Below are positions 57,042-64,000 of a stretch of DNA of 64,000 bases, one piece after another. This DNA is from Nocardioides campestrisoli (lineage in GTDB: Bacteria; Actinomycetota; Actinomycetes; Propionibacteriales; Nocardioidaceae), in contig NZ_CP061768.1 in the NCBI RefSeq assembly GCF_013624435.2, positions 1,456,001 to 1,520,000 of the forward strand, given 5' to 3'. A program made the position numbers and the translations under genes. Position 1 is the stretch's first letter. The number at the start of each line of letters is the position of its first letter. The notes below the pieces were generated by a model. The model did not search any database, was not told the DNA's origin, and saw only the letters and a program-made list of their open reading frames with translations.

Positions 57042-57674
57042 TCAGAACCGGTAGCCGAACGCCTCGATGTCCTCGGCGAAGGCCTCGGCCACCCGGTCCC
57101 GCATCGCGGGGGTGTAGGCGCTGCGGTAGTCGGCCGGCGGCCCGGCGTTGCGCCGCTGGATGGCCCCGGGCGGCACCTCGACGCCGGCCTTCTCCAGGGC
57201 CGTGGCCAGGTCGGCGTCGAAGCTCTCGGTCCGGCCGATGAAGTCGGCCTCGCGCCCGGGGGCGCGCAGCCAGTCGATCTGCGGGGTGCCCAGGCGCGGG
57301 ATCTCCCGGGTGCCGCGGAGCACGAACTCCTCGAAGTCGGCGTACTCCTCGCCCACCTTGCGCCAGAAGCTGTTGGCCTCCAGCCGGGCCGCGATGTACT
57401 CGTTGCCGTCCTGGGCCGAGCTGGTGCGCCGCAGCACCATCGCGTGCCAGGAGAGCAGCCGGGCCCAGGGGTTGCGGACGAACCCGAAGACGAAGTAGTC
57501 GGCGTACTCCGGGTGCGCGCGCAGGGCGGCGCGCAGCTTGGCGTGCCGGGTGCCGGGCAGTCCCTGCACCCGCTCCGCGTCGGGGAGGAGGGACTCCAGC
57601 AGCGTGTCGGTGGAGAGCCCTCCGGTCTTCTGCACGTGCACGAAGAGCAGCCGTTGCGCGCGGGAGACGATCAC
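57042..57674 (-). CDS. Sulfotransferase-family protein
   Basis: A 210-residue protein with the two PAPS-binding signatures of carbohydrate sulfotransferases: 5' phosphosulfate loop FVHVQKTGG near residue 11, and 3' phosphate motif FGFVRNPWARLLSW near 64. It would move sulfate from PAPS to an acceptor, possibly the glycan made with the neighbouring GT61 enzyme (inference). TATCCT (57682-57687, minus strand) lies 7 nt before the GTG start. Confidence 0.85.
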   Translation of the reverse strand: MIVSRAQRLLFVHVQKTGGLSTDTLLESLLPDAERVQGLPGTRHAKLRAALRAHPEYADYFVFGFVRNPWARLLSWHAMVLRRTSSAQDGNEYIAARLEANSFWRKVGEEYADFEEFVLRGTREIPRLGTPQIDWLRAPGREADFIGRTESFDADLATALEKAGVEVPPGAIQRRNAGPPADYRSAYTPAMRDRVAEAFAEDIEAFGYRF

Positions 57675-57706
57675 CCGCGAGAGGATATCCGCCGTTCAGT
57701 CGCCGC

Positions 57707-58318
57707 TCAGTCGTCGGCCAGGCCGCGGGCGTGCAGCGCCTCGCCGGTACGCCGTGCCTGGGCGACCGTGCGGATGACCATTGGGGTCAGCAGGGCGCGC
57801 GGGCTGCGCTCCAGCCCCCGGGCGCGGGCGGCGTCCCGGGTCTCCCGGGCGACCTCGAGGATGCTCGGGATCGCTCGCAGCACCATGCTGAACGCGAGCG
57901 CGACCCGCTCGGGGTGCACGCCGAGGCGACGCGTCGGCCCCAGCGCGGTGGTGACCACCTCGAGGATGTCGTCGACCGCCGTCGTGGCGGTGAGCACCGC
58001 GGCGAGCAGCACCAGGGCCACCAGGTCGCTCACCTGCTCGACCGCGAGCGCCCAGCTGCGCTGCCAGATCAGGTAGCCGGCGACCAGGACGGAGACCAGC
58101 AGCAGGGTGCGCAGCACCTTCAGCGCGAGCCGCCAGCCCATGCCCGACCAGAGCACCAGGACCAGTGCCAGCCCCAGCGCGACCAGTCCGCTTCCCGGCC
58201 CGCGGACCGTGACGACGACGATGCTCAGCACGGCCAGGGCCACCAGCTTCACCGCCGCCGGGGTGCGGTGCAGCCAGGTGTCGCCCGGCCGGTAGCCGCC
58301 GAGCAGGGGGGTGCTCAC
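57707..58318 (-). CDS. bioN: Biotin ECF transporter T component
   Basis: A 203-residue EcfT/CbiQ-family membrane protein with four to five helices. The coupling Ala-Arg-Gly motifs are in ARETRDAARARGLER and ALHARGLADD. Its size matches BioN. It is the last gene of bioYMN and overlaps bioM by 4 bp. It is distinct from the larger EcfT of the cobalamin operon, so this strain has two dedicated (group I) ECF systems. Confidence 0.92.
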   Translation of the reverse strand: MSTPLLGGYRPGDTWLHRTPAAVKLVALAVLSIVVVTVRGPGSGLVALGLALVLVLWSGMGWRLALKVLRTLLLVSVLVAGYLIWQRSWALAVEQVSDLVALVLLAAVLTATTAVDDILEVVTTALGPTRRLGVHPERVALAFSMVLRAIPSILEVARETRDAARARGLERSPRALLTPMVIRTVAQARRTGEALHARGLADD

Positions 58319-59004
58319 GCGGTCGCCCGGTAGGCGGCGACCGCGTCCGCGGCGGGGCCGTCGAAGACGACGCGACCGGACTCCATCACCAGGGCGCGGT
58401 CGCAGCGCGCCGCCAGGTCCAGGTCGTGGGTGAGCAGCACCAGTTGCTGGGGGAGGGAGAACAGCAGGTCGGCCACCCGCCGGCCGTTGCTCAGGTCGAG
58501 CAGGGTGGTGGGCTCGTCGGCGACGAGGACGTCGGGCGCGGCCGCGAGCACCCCGGCGATGGCCAGGAGCTGGCGCTGGCCGCCCGAGAGGGCGTGCACG
58601 CTGCGGTCGGCGAGCTCCTCGAGGCCGAACCTGGCCAGCACCTCCAGGGCGGCGGCCCGGCGCGCCGTGCGGTGCCGGTGGGTACGCCGCAGGGAGAGGG
58701 CGACGTCCTCGGCCACGGTCGGCATCACCAGCTGGGCGGCCGGGTCGGTGAAGACGAAGCCGACCCGGCGGCGGACCTCGCGGCCGTCGCGGTCGACGTC
58801 CAGGCCGTCGACCAGGGCCGTGCCGGAGGACGGCAGCACCAGGCCGTTGAGGACGCGGGCGAGCGTCGACTTGCCCGAGCCGTTGGGGCCGATCAGCGCG
58901 AGCCGCTGCTCGGTGACCACGAGCGAGGTCTCGTGCAGGATGGTCAGCGGACCCTCGGCGGTGTCGGCGGTGACGACGACCCGGTCCAGCTCGATGCGGC
59001 TCAC
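58315..59004 (-). CDS. bioM: Biotin ECF transporter ATPase
   Basis: A 229-residue single ABC ATPase: Walker A GPNGSGKST, signature LSGGQRQ, Walker B VLVADEPTTLLD and the switch His in LLTHDLD. The GTG start (MSRIELDRVVV) overlaps the bioY stop by 4 bp. As in other BioM proteins, a homodimer probably energises BioY with BioN. Confidence 0.93.
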   Translation of the reverse strand: MSRIELDRVVVTADTAEGPLTILHETSLVVTEQRLALIGPNGSGKSTLARVLNGLVLPSSGTALVDGLDVDRDGREVRRRVGFVFTDPAAQLVMPTVAEDVALSLRRTHRHRTARRAAALEVLARFGLEELADRSVHALSGGQRQLLAIAGVLAAAPDVLVADEPTTLLDLSNGRRVADLLFSLPQQLVLLTHDLDLAARCDRALVMESGRVVFDGPAADAVAAYRATA

Positions 59005-59612
59005 CCGGGAATGGTCTCGCGCACCTCGACCCGCCGTGCGCGGCGGGTCGGCAGGAGGTCCGGGAAGGCCCGGTGCACCGCCGTGGCGACGAAGGCCATC
59101 GCCAGGTTCTTCACCACGTCGCCGGGGTAGAAGGCGGCGTCGGCGACCACCGCGTCGACCCAGTCCATCGGCACCCGCAGCGCCATCCCGGCCACCCCCA
59201 GCGTGTGGACGAAGAGCAGCGAGCTGACCAGGCCGGAGACGAAGACCAGCGGCACCGAGCGGCTGGCGGCGCCGCGGGGGAGCCGCTCGACCAGGAACCC
59301 GCAGCAGGCGGCGGCCAGCGGGAAGGCCAGCAGGTAACCCACGCTGGGGCCCTGGAAGACGCCCAGCCCGGCCCGGCCCTCGGAGAAGACCGGGAGCCCG
59401 GCGGCGCCCACGGCCAGGTAGAGGACCACGGCGAGGAAGCCCCGCCGGGCGCCCAGGACGGCGCCGGAGAGCAGGACGGCGAACGTCTGCAGGGTGATCC
59501 CGACCGGGAGGCCGATCTTGATCGCCGGCAGGATCGCGCAGACGGCGATCAGCGCGGCGAACGAGGCGACCAGGGCGAGGTCGGTGCCGGTGCGGCGGGG
59601 GCGGTTGCTCAT
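59001..59612 (-). CDS. bioY: Biotin transporter S component
   Basis: A 203-residue membrane protein with six helices. The BioY signature is clear: PVGITLQTFAVLLSGAVLGARRG and GAAGLPVFSEGRAGLGVFQGPSVGYLLAFP. It binds biotin with high affinity. It is first in bioYMN, behind two operator boxes and divergent from a TetR regulator. Confidence 0.96.
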   Translation of the reverse strand: MSNRPRRTGTDLALVASFAALIAVCAILPAIKIGLPVGITLQTFAVLLSGAVLGARRGFLAVVLYLAVGAAGLPVFSEGRAGLGVFQGPSVGYLLAFPLAAACCGFLVERLPRGAASRSVPLVFVSGLVSSLLFVHTLGVAGMALRVPMDWVDAVVADAAFYPGDVVKNLAMAFVATAVHRAFPDLLPTRRARRVEVRETIPG

Positions 59613-59635
59613 GGCTGGTCTCTCGTCGCGAGAAC

Positions 59636-59663
59636 TGAACGCTGGTCAGGTGAACGGCGTTCA
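59636..59663. promoter_or_regulatory. Two BioQ-type operator boxes
   Basis: TGAACGCTGGTCA (59636-59648) and TGAACGGCGTTCA (59651-59663) fit, well or partly, the TGAAC-N3-GTTAC-like box reported for the TetR repressor BioQ of corynebacteria and mycobacteria. The second is a near-perfect palindrome. Their centres are 15 bp apart. TAGGGT (59667-59672) is the likely -10 of the regulator gene, and the opposite strand offers TAACCT for bioYMN. Confidence 0.7.
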
Positions 59664-59764
59664 GGTTAGGGTCGGGCCCGGACGACGTCAACCGAGTCGG
59701 AGAACTCGTCCCGCCCATGCTTGGCCTGGCGAAGACAGCCTCGTCCCCGTCGAAAGGAGCACCG

Positions 59765-60367
59765 GTGCGCTACCACCGCGGCGACGTCGTGCAGCGGGCG
59801 CTCGAGGTCCTCGACGACTACGGACTGGCCGACCTGACCATGCGCCGGCTCGGCAGCGAGCTGGGCGTCCAGCCGAGTGCGCTCTACCACCACTTCGCCA
59901 ACAAGCAGACCCTGCTGGCCGCGGTCGCCGACGAGATCCTGGCGCGTGGGCTGGGGGATGGCCACCCCGGTGAGCCGGGCGAGCCCGAGATGCCCCGTGA
60001 GCAGGGGGAGTGGGACGCGCGGCTGCGCACGGTCTGCCGCCGGCTCCGCGACGCGATGCTCGCCTGGCGCGACGGAGCCGAGCTGGTGGCCACCGTGCAC
60101 GCCTTCGGGCTCGGCGCCCACGCGGCGTACGAGGCGGTCGACGACGCCCTGGTCGGCAGCGGGCTCCCGGCCGGGCTGCGCGCCACGGCGGCCCGCACGC
60201 TCCTGCACCTGGTCTTCGGGCACACCGGCGAGGAGCAGACCCGGCTGCAGGCCAGCAGCGCCGGCGCCATCGACGCCGAGCCACCGCACTCCTCCGACTT
60301 CGACGCGGGGCTCGCGCTGCTGATCGACGGCATCCGGGTGCGGGTGGGCCAGCCGACCACCCGCTGA
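59765..60367 (+). CDS. TetR-family regulator, probable BioQ biotin repressor
   Basis: A 200-residue TetR protein. The N-terminal helix-turn-helix spans about 25-47 (LTMRRLGSELGVQPSALYHHFANK). The ligand domain is Ala/Leu-rich. Its divergent position from bioYMN and the BioQ-like boxes between them make it a probable biotin-pathway repressor; TetR proteins also control unrelated neighbours, so this is inference. GTG 59765 has AAAGGAG 5 nt upstream; an ATG at 59717 is less likely. Confidence 0.85.
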   Translation: MRYHRGDVVQRALEVLDDYGLADLTMRRLGSELGVQPSALYHHFANKQTLLAAVADEILARGLGDGHPGEPGEPEMPREQGEWDARLRTVCRRLRDAMLAWRDGAELVATVHAFGLGAHAAYEAVDDALVGSGLPAGLRATAARTLLHLVFGHTGEEQTRLQASSAGAIDAEPPHSSDFDAGLALLIDGIRVRVGQPTTR

Positions 60368-60376
60368 CCTCGGCGG

Positions 60377-60416
60377 GGTCAGGCGGCGGCGGGGGAGGTC
60401 AGGCGGGGTCGGGGGA
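60377..60416 (-). repeat. Two 20-bp repeats spanning the pentapeptide gene stop
   Basis: Units 60377-60396 and 60397-60416 differ at two bases. On the minus strand the first-read unit holds the true TGA and the second holds another TGA. Confidence 0.7.
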
Positions 60417-61004
60417 GACCAGCGCGCCGTGCTGCTCGGCGAGGAGCACGGCGCCCACCAGGTCCAGCCTGGTCTCGCGCAGCTCGGCGGCCGCCAGGTC
60501 GACCCGGCCCAGGGAGGCGCCGATCAGGTCGGCGCGGGCAAGCTTGGCCTGCCGCAGGTCGGCGCCGTCCAGCGCCGTGCCCCGGAGCCGTGCCCCGGTC
60601 AGGTCGGCGCCCGCCAGGTCGGACTCGCGCAGGTCCAGCCCGGAGAGGTCGACCGCCCGCAGGTCCGCTCCGCGCAGCCCCACCCCGCGCCACTGCCCGC
60701 CCCGGACCTTGATCGGGCGCAGGGTGCACTCGGAGAACGTGGTGCCGGTGACCTTGCAGCCGTCGAAGGTGACGTCGAAGAAGTTGGAGCGGCGCACCGT
60801 GCAGACCACCAGGGCGGTCGAGACCAGGGAGGCGGCGTTGAACCGGACGCCGTCGAAGACGCACTCCTCGAAGTAGACGCCCGAGAGCCGGGCCTCGGTG
60901 AGGTCGACCCGGCTGAATGTGCACCGGACGAAGCGGTCGCCGTCCAGCTCCTCGCCGTACCAGTCCTCGTCGGTGAACGTCCGGTCCTGCTCCTCGCGCG
61001 CCAT
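60399..61004 (-). CDS. Pentapeptide-repeat protein
   Basis: A 201-residue protein made almost wholly of A(D/N)LxX repeats forming a right-handed beta-helix (for example RGADLRAVDLSGLDLRESDL). Size and layout resemble the McbG/Qnr/MfpA group of DNA-mimicking gyrase-protecting proteins, but many members do something else. The repeats in the first half are less regular, with several Cys and Phe. TACCGT (61011-61016, minus strand) lies 6 nt before the ATG. Confidence 0.88.
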   Translation of the reverse strand: MAREEQDRTFTDEDWYGEELDGDRFVRCTFSRVDLTEARLSGVYFEECVFDGVRFNAASLVSTALVVCTVRRSNFFDVTFDGCKVTGTTFSECTLRPIKVRGGQWRGVGLRGADLRAVDLSGLDLRESDLAGADLTGARLRGTALDGADLRQAKLARADLIGASLGRVDLAAAELRETRLDLVGAVLLAEQHGALVSPDPA

Positions 61005-61091
61005 GACGTCACGGTAGAGGCGGCTCAGCGGCGCGGAGCGGCCGGGGCGGGGCACCGGAGGGGCGAGCCGGACCTGGCTAGAGTGGCGCCC

Positions 61092-61742
61092 GTGATCGTC
61101 TCGCACCAGCACCGCTTCGTCTTCCTCAAGACGCGCAAGACCGCCGGGACGAGCGTGGAGATCGCGCTGTCGAAGATCTGCGGACCCGACGACATCATCA
61201 GCCGGATCAGCCCGGAGGACGAGGAGCTGCGGGCCGCCGCCGGTGGCCGCGGTCCGCAGAACCACGAGTCGCCGCCCCTGGTGCGCCGGGCGTTCAACCA
61301 CATGCCGGCCCAGAAGGTGCGCAAGGTCCTGGGCCGCGCGACCTGGGACGACTACTACCGGTTCGCCATCGAGCGGAACCCGTGGGACACCGTGGTCTCG
61401 CTCTACTACTGGAAGTTCCGCGAGCGCCCCGGCGCCAGGGTCGCCCCGCCGTTCTCGGAGTTCGTGGACGAGGAGAGCGTCGAGCAGCTCGCGGAGAACC
61501 AGCGCATCTACCGGATCGACGGGAAGGTCGCGGTCGACCGCATCCTGCGCTACGAGCGGCTCGGCGAGGAGCTGGCGGAGGTCTGGGAGCACCTCGGGCT
61601 GCCCGGGTCACCCGAGCTGCCCCGGGCCAAGGGGTCGGCGCGACCCCGGCGCGACTACCGCGAGCTCTACGACGACGTCTCCCGGGACAAGGTCGCCAAG
61701 CTCTTCTCCGACTCGATCGAGGAGCTCGGCTACGAGTTCTGA
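61092..61742 (+). CDS. Sulfotransferase-family protein
   Basis: A 216-residue protein. PAPS-loop FLKTRKTAGTSVEIAL is near the N-terminus, and 3'-phosphate motif FAIERNPWDTVVSLYYWKF is near residue 91. A C-terminal helix ends ...EELGYEF, as in the sulfotransferase at 57.0 kb. The two share layout but little sequence, so they may act on different acceptors. GTG 61092 lies 7 nt after TAGAGT (61079-61084). Its 3' end overlaps the opposing gene by 13 bp. Confidence 0.82.
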   Translation: MIVSHQHRFVFLKTRKTAGTSVEIALSKICGPDDIISRISPEDEELRAAAGGRGPQNHESPPLVRRAFNHMPAQKVRKVLGRATWDDYYRFAIERNPWDTVVSLYYWKFRERPGARVAPPFSEFVDEESVEQLAENQRIYRIDGKVAVDRILRYERLGEELAEVWEHLGLPGSPELPRAKGSARPRRDYRELYDDVSRDKVAKLFSDSIEELGYEF

Positions 61743-62290
61743 GCAGCCTGGTCCTGGGCGGCCCGGCCCAGCGGCCAGCTGTGCAGCACCCGGCAGCGCC
61801 CCGGCTCGTACCAGGCCAGGTCCAGCCGGGTCGCCCGGGAACGCGCGGGGAGGAACGGCGCCACCGCCGCCCTGGTCGACGCTTCGGTGACGTGCTCGGA
61901 GAGCGCGTCCAGGGTCACGTGCGGCACCGGGTCGGGGAACTGGCCGGCGTACGGCGGGCACTGGGGGAACGCCTCGACCAGCAGCCGGGTGAGCCGCCGG
62001 AACCCGCCGTCCGGGTCCGGCAGCAGGTGCACGATCCCGTTGGGGAAGGTGCCGGTGCGCTCCAGGACGTAGTCGAACGGCGGCACGCGACCGGCGATCT
62101 CGGCCACCCGCGCCAGCGCCTGCTCGTCGGGCGCGGTCAGGAACGGCGCCAGCGCGGTCACGTGGGCGTGCCCGAACGCCGGGTCGTCCGAGACGTAGTC
62201 GCGGTCGTAGAACGCGGTGCGCTCGCGCACCCACGGCTCCAGCGCCGGCACCGGCACCTGGAGCACGCTGTGGCCGCCGTACCCGGTCAT
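61730..62290 (-). CDS. 2H phosphoesterase (2'-5' RNA ligase superfamily)
   Basis: A 186-residue protein with the two HxT motifs of the 2H superfamily, HVT at 43-45 (AHVTALAPF) and HVT at 124-126 (PHVTLDAL). It probably hydrolyses or ligates cyclic phosphates of RNA or a nucleotide. ATG 62290 begins 8 bp after the stop of the upstream minus-strand gene, so they are likely co-transcribed. Confidence 0.82.
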   Translation of the reverse strand: MTGYGGHSVLQVPVPALEPWVRERTAFYDRDYVSDDPAFGHAHVTALAPFLTAPDEQALARVAEIAGRVPPFDYVLERTGTFPNGIVHLLPDPDGGFRRLTRLLVEAFPQCPPYAGQFPDPVPHVTLDALSEHVTEASTRAAVAPFLPARSRATRLDLAWYEPGRCRVLHSWPLGRAAQDQAAQNS

Positions 62291-62297
62291 CGCCCGG

Positions 62298-63197
62298 TCA
62301 CTGCGGGTCGTCGAGCGTGGCCAGCAGCCGCTCGCACTCGGCCAGCAGCCGCGCCCGGAGCGGGGCCGCACGCTCGGCGAACCCGCGCTGCGCGGCGGCG
62401 TACTCCTGCTTGCCCGCGGCCGTCTCGATCGGCACCGGGACGAACGGCTCCCCGTCGACCTCGAGCCCCGTCAGGTCGTAGGGCGCGGCGCGCATGTCGA
62501 GCACCCGGACGTCACGGGCCAGCTCGAAGCAGTCGGCGACCAGGTCGGAGGAGACCATCGGGATGAGCCTGGCCGCGTGCTTGTAGAGGTCCATCGTCGC
62601 GTGCAGGCAGCCCGGCTGCTCGAAGTCGGGCCGGTCGTCCGGCCCCGGGCGCAGGGCGTTGAGGGGGCGGGCCGCGGGGGTGAAGAACCGGTAGGCGTCG
62701 AAGTGCGAGCAGGCCACCCGGTGCGACTCGACCACCGCGTCGGTGCCGGCCGGCCCCAGGCGCAGCGGCCAGTCGGCGTGCCGCGTCTCGTCCTCGTCGA
62801 GCCGGTAGACCATCGCCCACTCGTGCAGCCCGAAGCAGCCGAACGAGGCGGGCCGGGCCGCGGTCGCGGCGAGCAGCCGGCGCAGCGTCTCCAGCAGCGT
62901 GCGCTGGGAGGCGACGTACGACGCGGACACGGTCACGGCTGCCCCGCCGTCGCCGGGCGCCGGGGCGTAGCCCTTGAGGCCGTCGTACTCCGGGGCGTCG
63001 GCGAGCGCGACCCCGGCGCCCGGGTGCCAACGGAGCAGCTGGGCGGGCCGGAAGCCGTAGTAGGTGAAGAGGAAGTCGTGCACCGGGTGCTTGACCGCGT
63101 GCCGGCGGCGTTCGAGGTGCGGCTCGACGAACGGGCGGAGGCGTTCGCGGTGGGCCGTCGCCCTCGACTCCCACTCCGCACGCTCCAGCCACTGCAC
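62298..63197 (-). CDS. Conserved actinobacterial protein (often annotated 3-methyladenine DNA glycosylase)
   Basis: A 299-residue cytosolic protein with HPVHDFLFTYYGFRPAQLLRWHPG, FGCFGLHEWAMVY, HRVACSHFDAYRFFTP, LHATMDLYKHAARL and MRAAPYDLTG. Actinobacterial proteins with this pattern are commonly labelled 3-methyladenine glycosylases, but I see no helix-hairpin-helix or known glycosylase active site, so the function is uncertain. GTG 63197 lies 6 nt after TACGCT (63204-63209, minus strand). Confidence 0.75.
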   Translation of the reverse strand: MQWLERAEWESRATAHRERLRPFVEPHLERRRHAVKHPVHDFLFTYYGFRPAQLLRWHPGAGVALADAPEYDGLKGYAPAPGDGGAAVTVSASYVASQRTLLETLRRLLAATAARPASFGCFGLHEWAMVYRLDEDETRHADWPLRLGPAGTDAVVESHRVACSHFDAYRFFTPAARPLNALRPGPDDRPDFEQPGCLHATMDLYKHAARLIPMVSSDLVADCFELARDVRVLDMRAAPYDLTGLEVDGEPFVPVPIETAAGKQEYAAAQRGFAERAAPLRARLLAECERLLATLDDPQ

Positions 63198-63264
63198 GGG
63201 ACGAGCGTAGGCCGGAGCAGCCAGGGGCTTCCCGGCAGGCTGCGCCCGGCACACACTGGGAGGC

Positions 63265-64000
63265 ATGAGCGGCGACGGCGACGGCCGGGAGCGCGGCACG
63301 ACGTCCGGGGCAGCCCTGGACCGGGCGCACGCGCACGCGCTCGCCTGGCTGCGCTCGCTACCGGACCGCCCCGTGCCCCCGCGGGCCGGTGCCGAGGAGG
63401 TGACCGCGCGGCTGGGGCCCGACCTCCCGGACGGTGGCACGGACCCGGCCGAGGTGGTCGACCTCCTGGCCGGGGCCTGCGAGCCCGGCCTGACCGCGAT
63501 GCCGTCGGGCAGGTTCTTCGGCTTCGTGATCGGCGGCACCCACCCCGCCGCCCTGGCCGCGGACTGGCTCACCAGCGCCTGGGACCAGAACTGCGGGCTG
63601 CGCCGGCTCACCCCGGCGCACACGGCCGTGGAGGACCTGGCCGAACGCTGGCTGGTCGACCTGCTGGGGCTGCCGGAGGGCACTGCCGTCGGGTTCGTCA
63701 CCGGCGGCACGATGGCGAACTTCACCTGCCTGGCGGCCGCCCGCGACGAGGTGCTGCGCCGGGCCGGGTGGGACGTGGCCAGTCGGGGCCTGGTCGGCGG
63801 GCCGGGCGTGCGGGTGCTGGTCGGCGCCGAGCGGCACGACACCGTCGACCTGGCGCTGCGCTACCTGGGCCTCGGCGAGCCCGAGCTGGTCGCCGCCGAC
63901 GACCAGGGCAGGCTGGTGGTCGCGGACCTCGACCGCGCGCTGGCGGAGCGGAGCGACGGACCGACGGTCGTGGTGCTCCAGGCCGGCAACGTGCACTCCG
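63265..64000 (+). CDS. PLP-dependent decarboxylase (group II), 5' part
   Basis: Open from ATG 63265 to the window edge (245 residues visible). It shows AHALAWLRSLPDRPVPPRAGAEEV, MPSGRFFGFVIGGTHPAALAADWL, SAWDQNCGLRRLTPAHTAVEDLAERWLVDLLGLPEG and VTGGTMANFTCLAAARDEVL. These fit the aromatic-amino-acid/glutamate decarboxylase group, but the PLP lysine lies beyond the window. The substrate is open. CACACT (63252-63257) lies 7 nt before the ATG. Confidence 0.85.
   Translation, partial: MSGDGDGRERGTTSGAALDRAHAHALAWLRSLPDRPVPPRAGAEEVTARLGPDLPDGGTDPAEVVDLLAGACEPGLTAMPSGRFFGFVIGGTHPAALAADWLTSAWDQNCGLRRLTPAHTAVEDLAERWLVDLLGLPEGTAVGFVTGGTMANFTCLAAARDEVLRRAGWDVASRGLVGGPGVRVLVGAERHDTVDLALRYLGLGEPELVAADDQGRLVVADLDRALAERSDGPTVVVLQAGNVHS

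Overview
The window is a stretch of ordinary chromosome from a high-GC actinobacterium, most likely Nocardioides or a close relative in the Nocardioidaceae (inference). The evidence is the very high GC content with GC-rich third codon positions, many GTG starts, many 4-bp ATGA/GTGA gene overlaps, many leaderless starts, and typical actinobacterial gene orders (rne-rplU-rpmA-obgE-proB; cysteine desulfurase-mnmA-metE-like-ligA-gatCAB; ilvBNC-serA-leuB-ilvE-cimA). I saw no tRNA, rRNA, insertion sequence, prophage or CRISPR array.

Layout. 0-15 kb is housekeeping: the end of RNase E/G, ribosomal proteins L21 and L27, ObgE, ProB, a phosphatase-fold membrane protein, cysteine desulfurase, MnmA, a MetE-like protein, LigA, a secreted SGNH esterase and the GatCAB amidotransferase. 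15.3-21.1 kb is a cobalamin-riboswitch-controlled operon: a lipoprotein with an alpha/alpha-toroid signature, a membrane-anchored secreted domain, then EcfT, a fused double EcfA ATPase and an EcfS protein. This is probably a corrinoid importer whose two surface proteins correspond to the two domains of animal intrinsic factor/transcobalamin, and it is the most interesting system here. 21-28 kb holds a PQQ-type sugar dehydrogenase lipoprotein, a PadR regulator divergent from a DrrAB-type ABC exporter, a beta-propeller protein and an alpha/beta hydrolase. 28-35 kb holds ilvD, a secreted protein of unknown function, an amidohydrolase next to kynureninase, an S66 carboxypeptidase and small genes.

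35-52 kb is the branched-chain amino-acid region: ilvB-ilvN-ilvC behind a leader-peptide attenuator, then serA, leuB, ilvE and cimA (citramalate synthase), the last behind a second attenuator whose leader encodes Val-Ile-Ile. With ilvD at 28 kb, most of the valine/isoleucine pathway is present, with isoleucine probably fed from pyruvate through citramalate. Among these genes lie an ABC exporter, a YczE-like membrane protein, a secreted protein with an unrecognised C-terminal module, and a Ser/Thr kinase.

52-64 kb carries a von Willebrand-type secreted protein, an amidase, a GT61-type glycosyltransferase tail-to-tail with a sulfotransferase, the biotin ECF importer bioYMN with a divergent TetR (BioQ-like) regulator and two operator boxes, a pentapeptide-repeat protein, a second sulfotransferase, a 2H phosphoesterase, and the start of a PLP decarboxylase cut by the window edge.

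Three window-wide patterns stand out. About twenty genes start 6-7 nt (occasionally 9) after a TAnnnT-like -10 box, indicating leaderless mRNAs. In two cases the upstream gene's stop codon supplies the first three bases of that -10 box. At least four genes have short tandem duplications that copy the stop codon.
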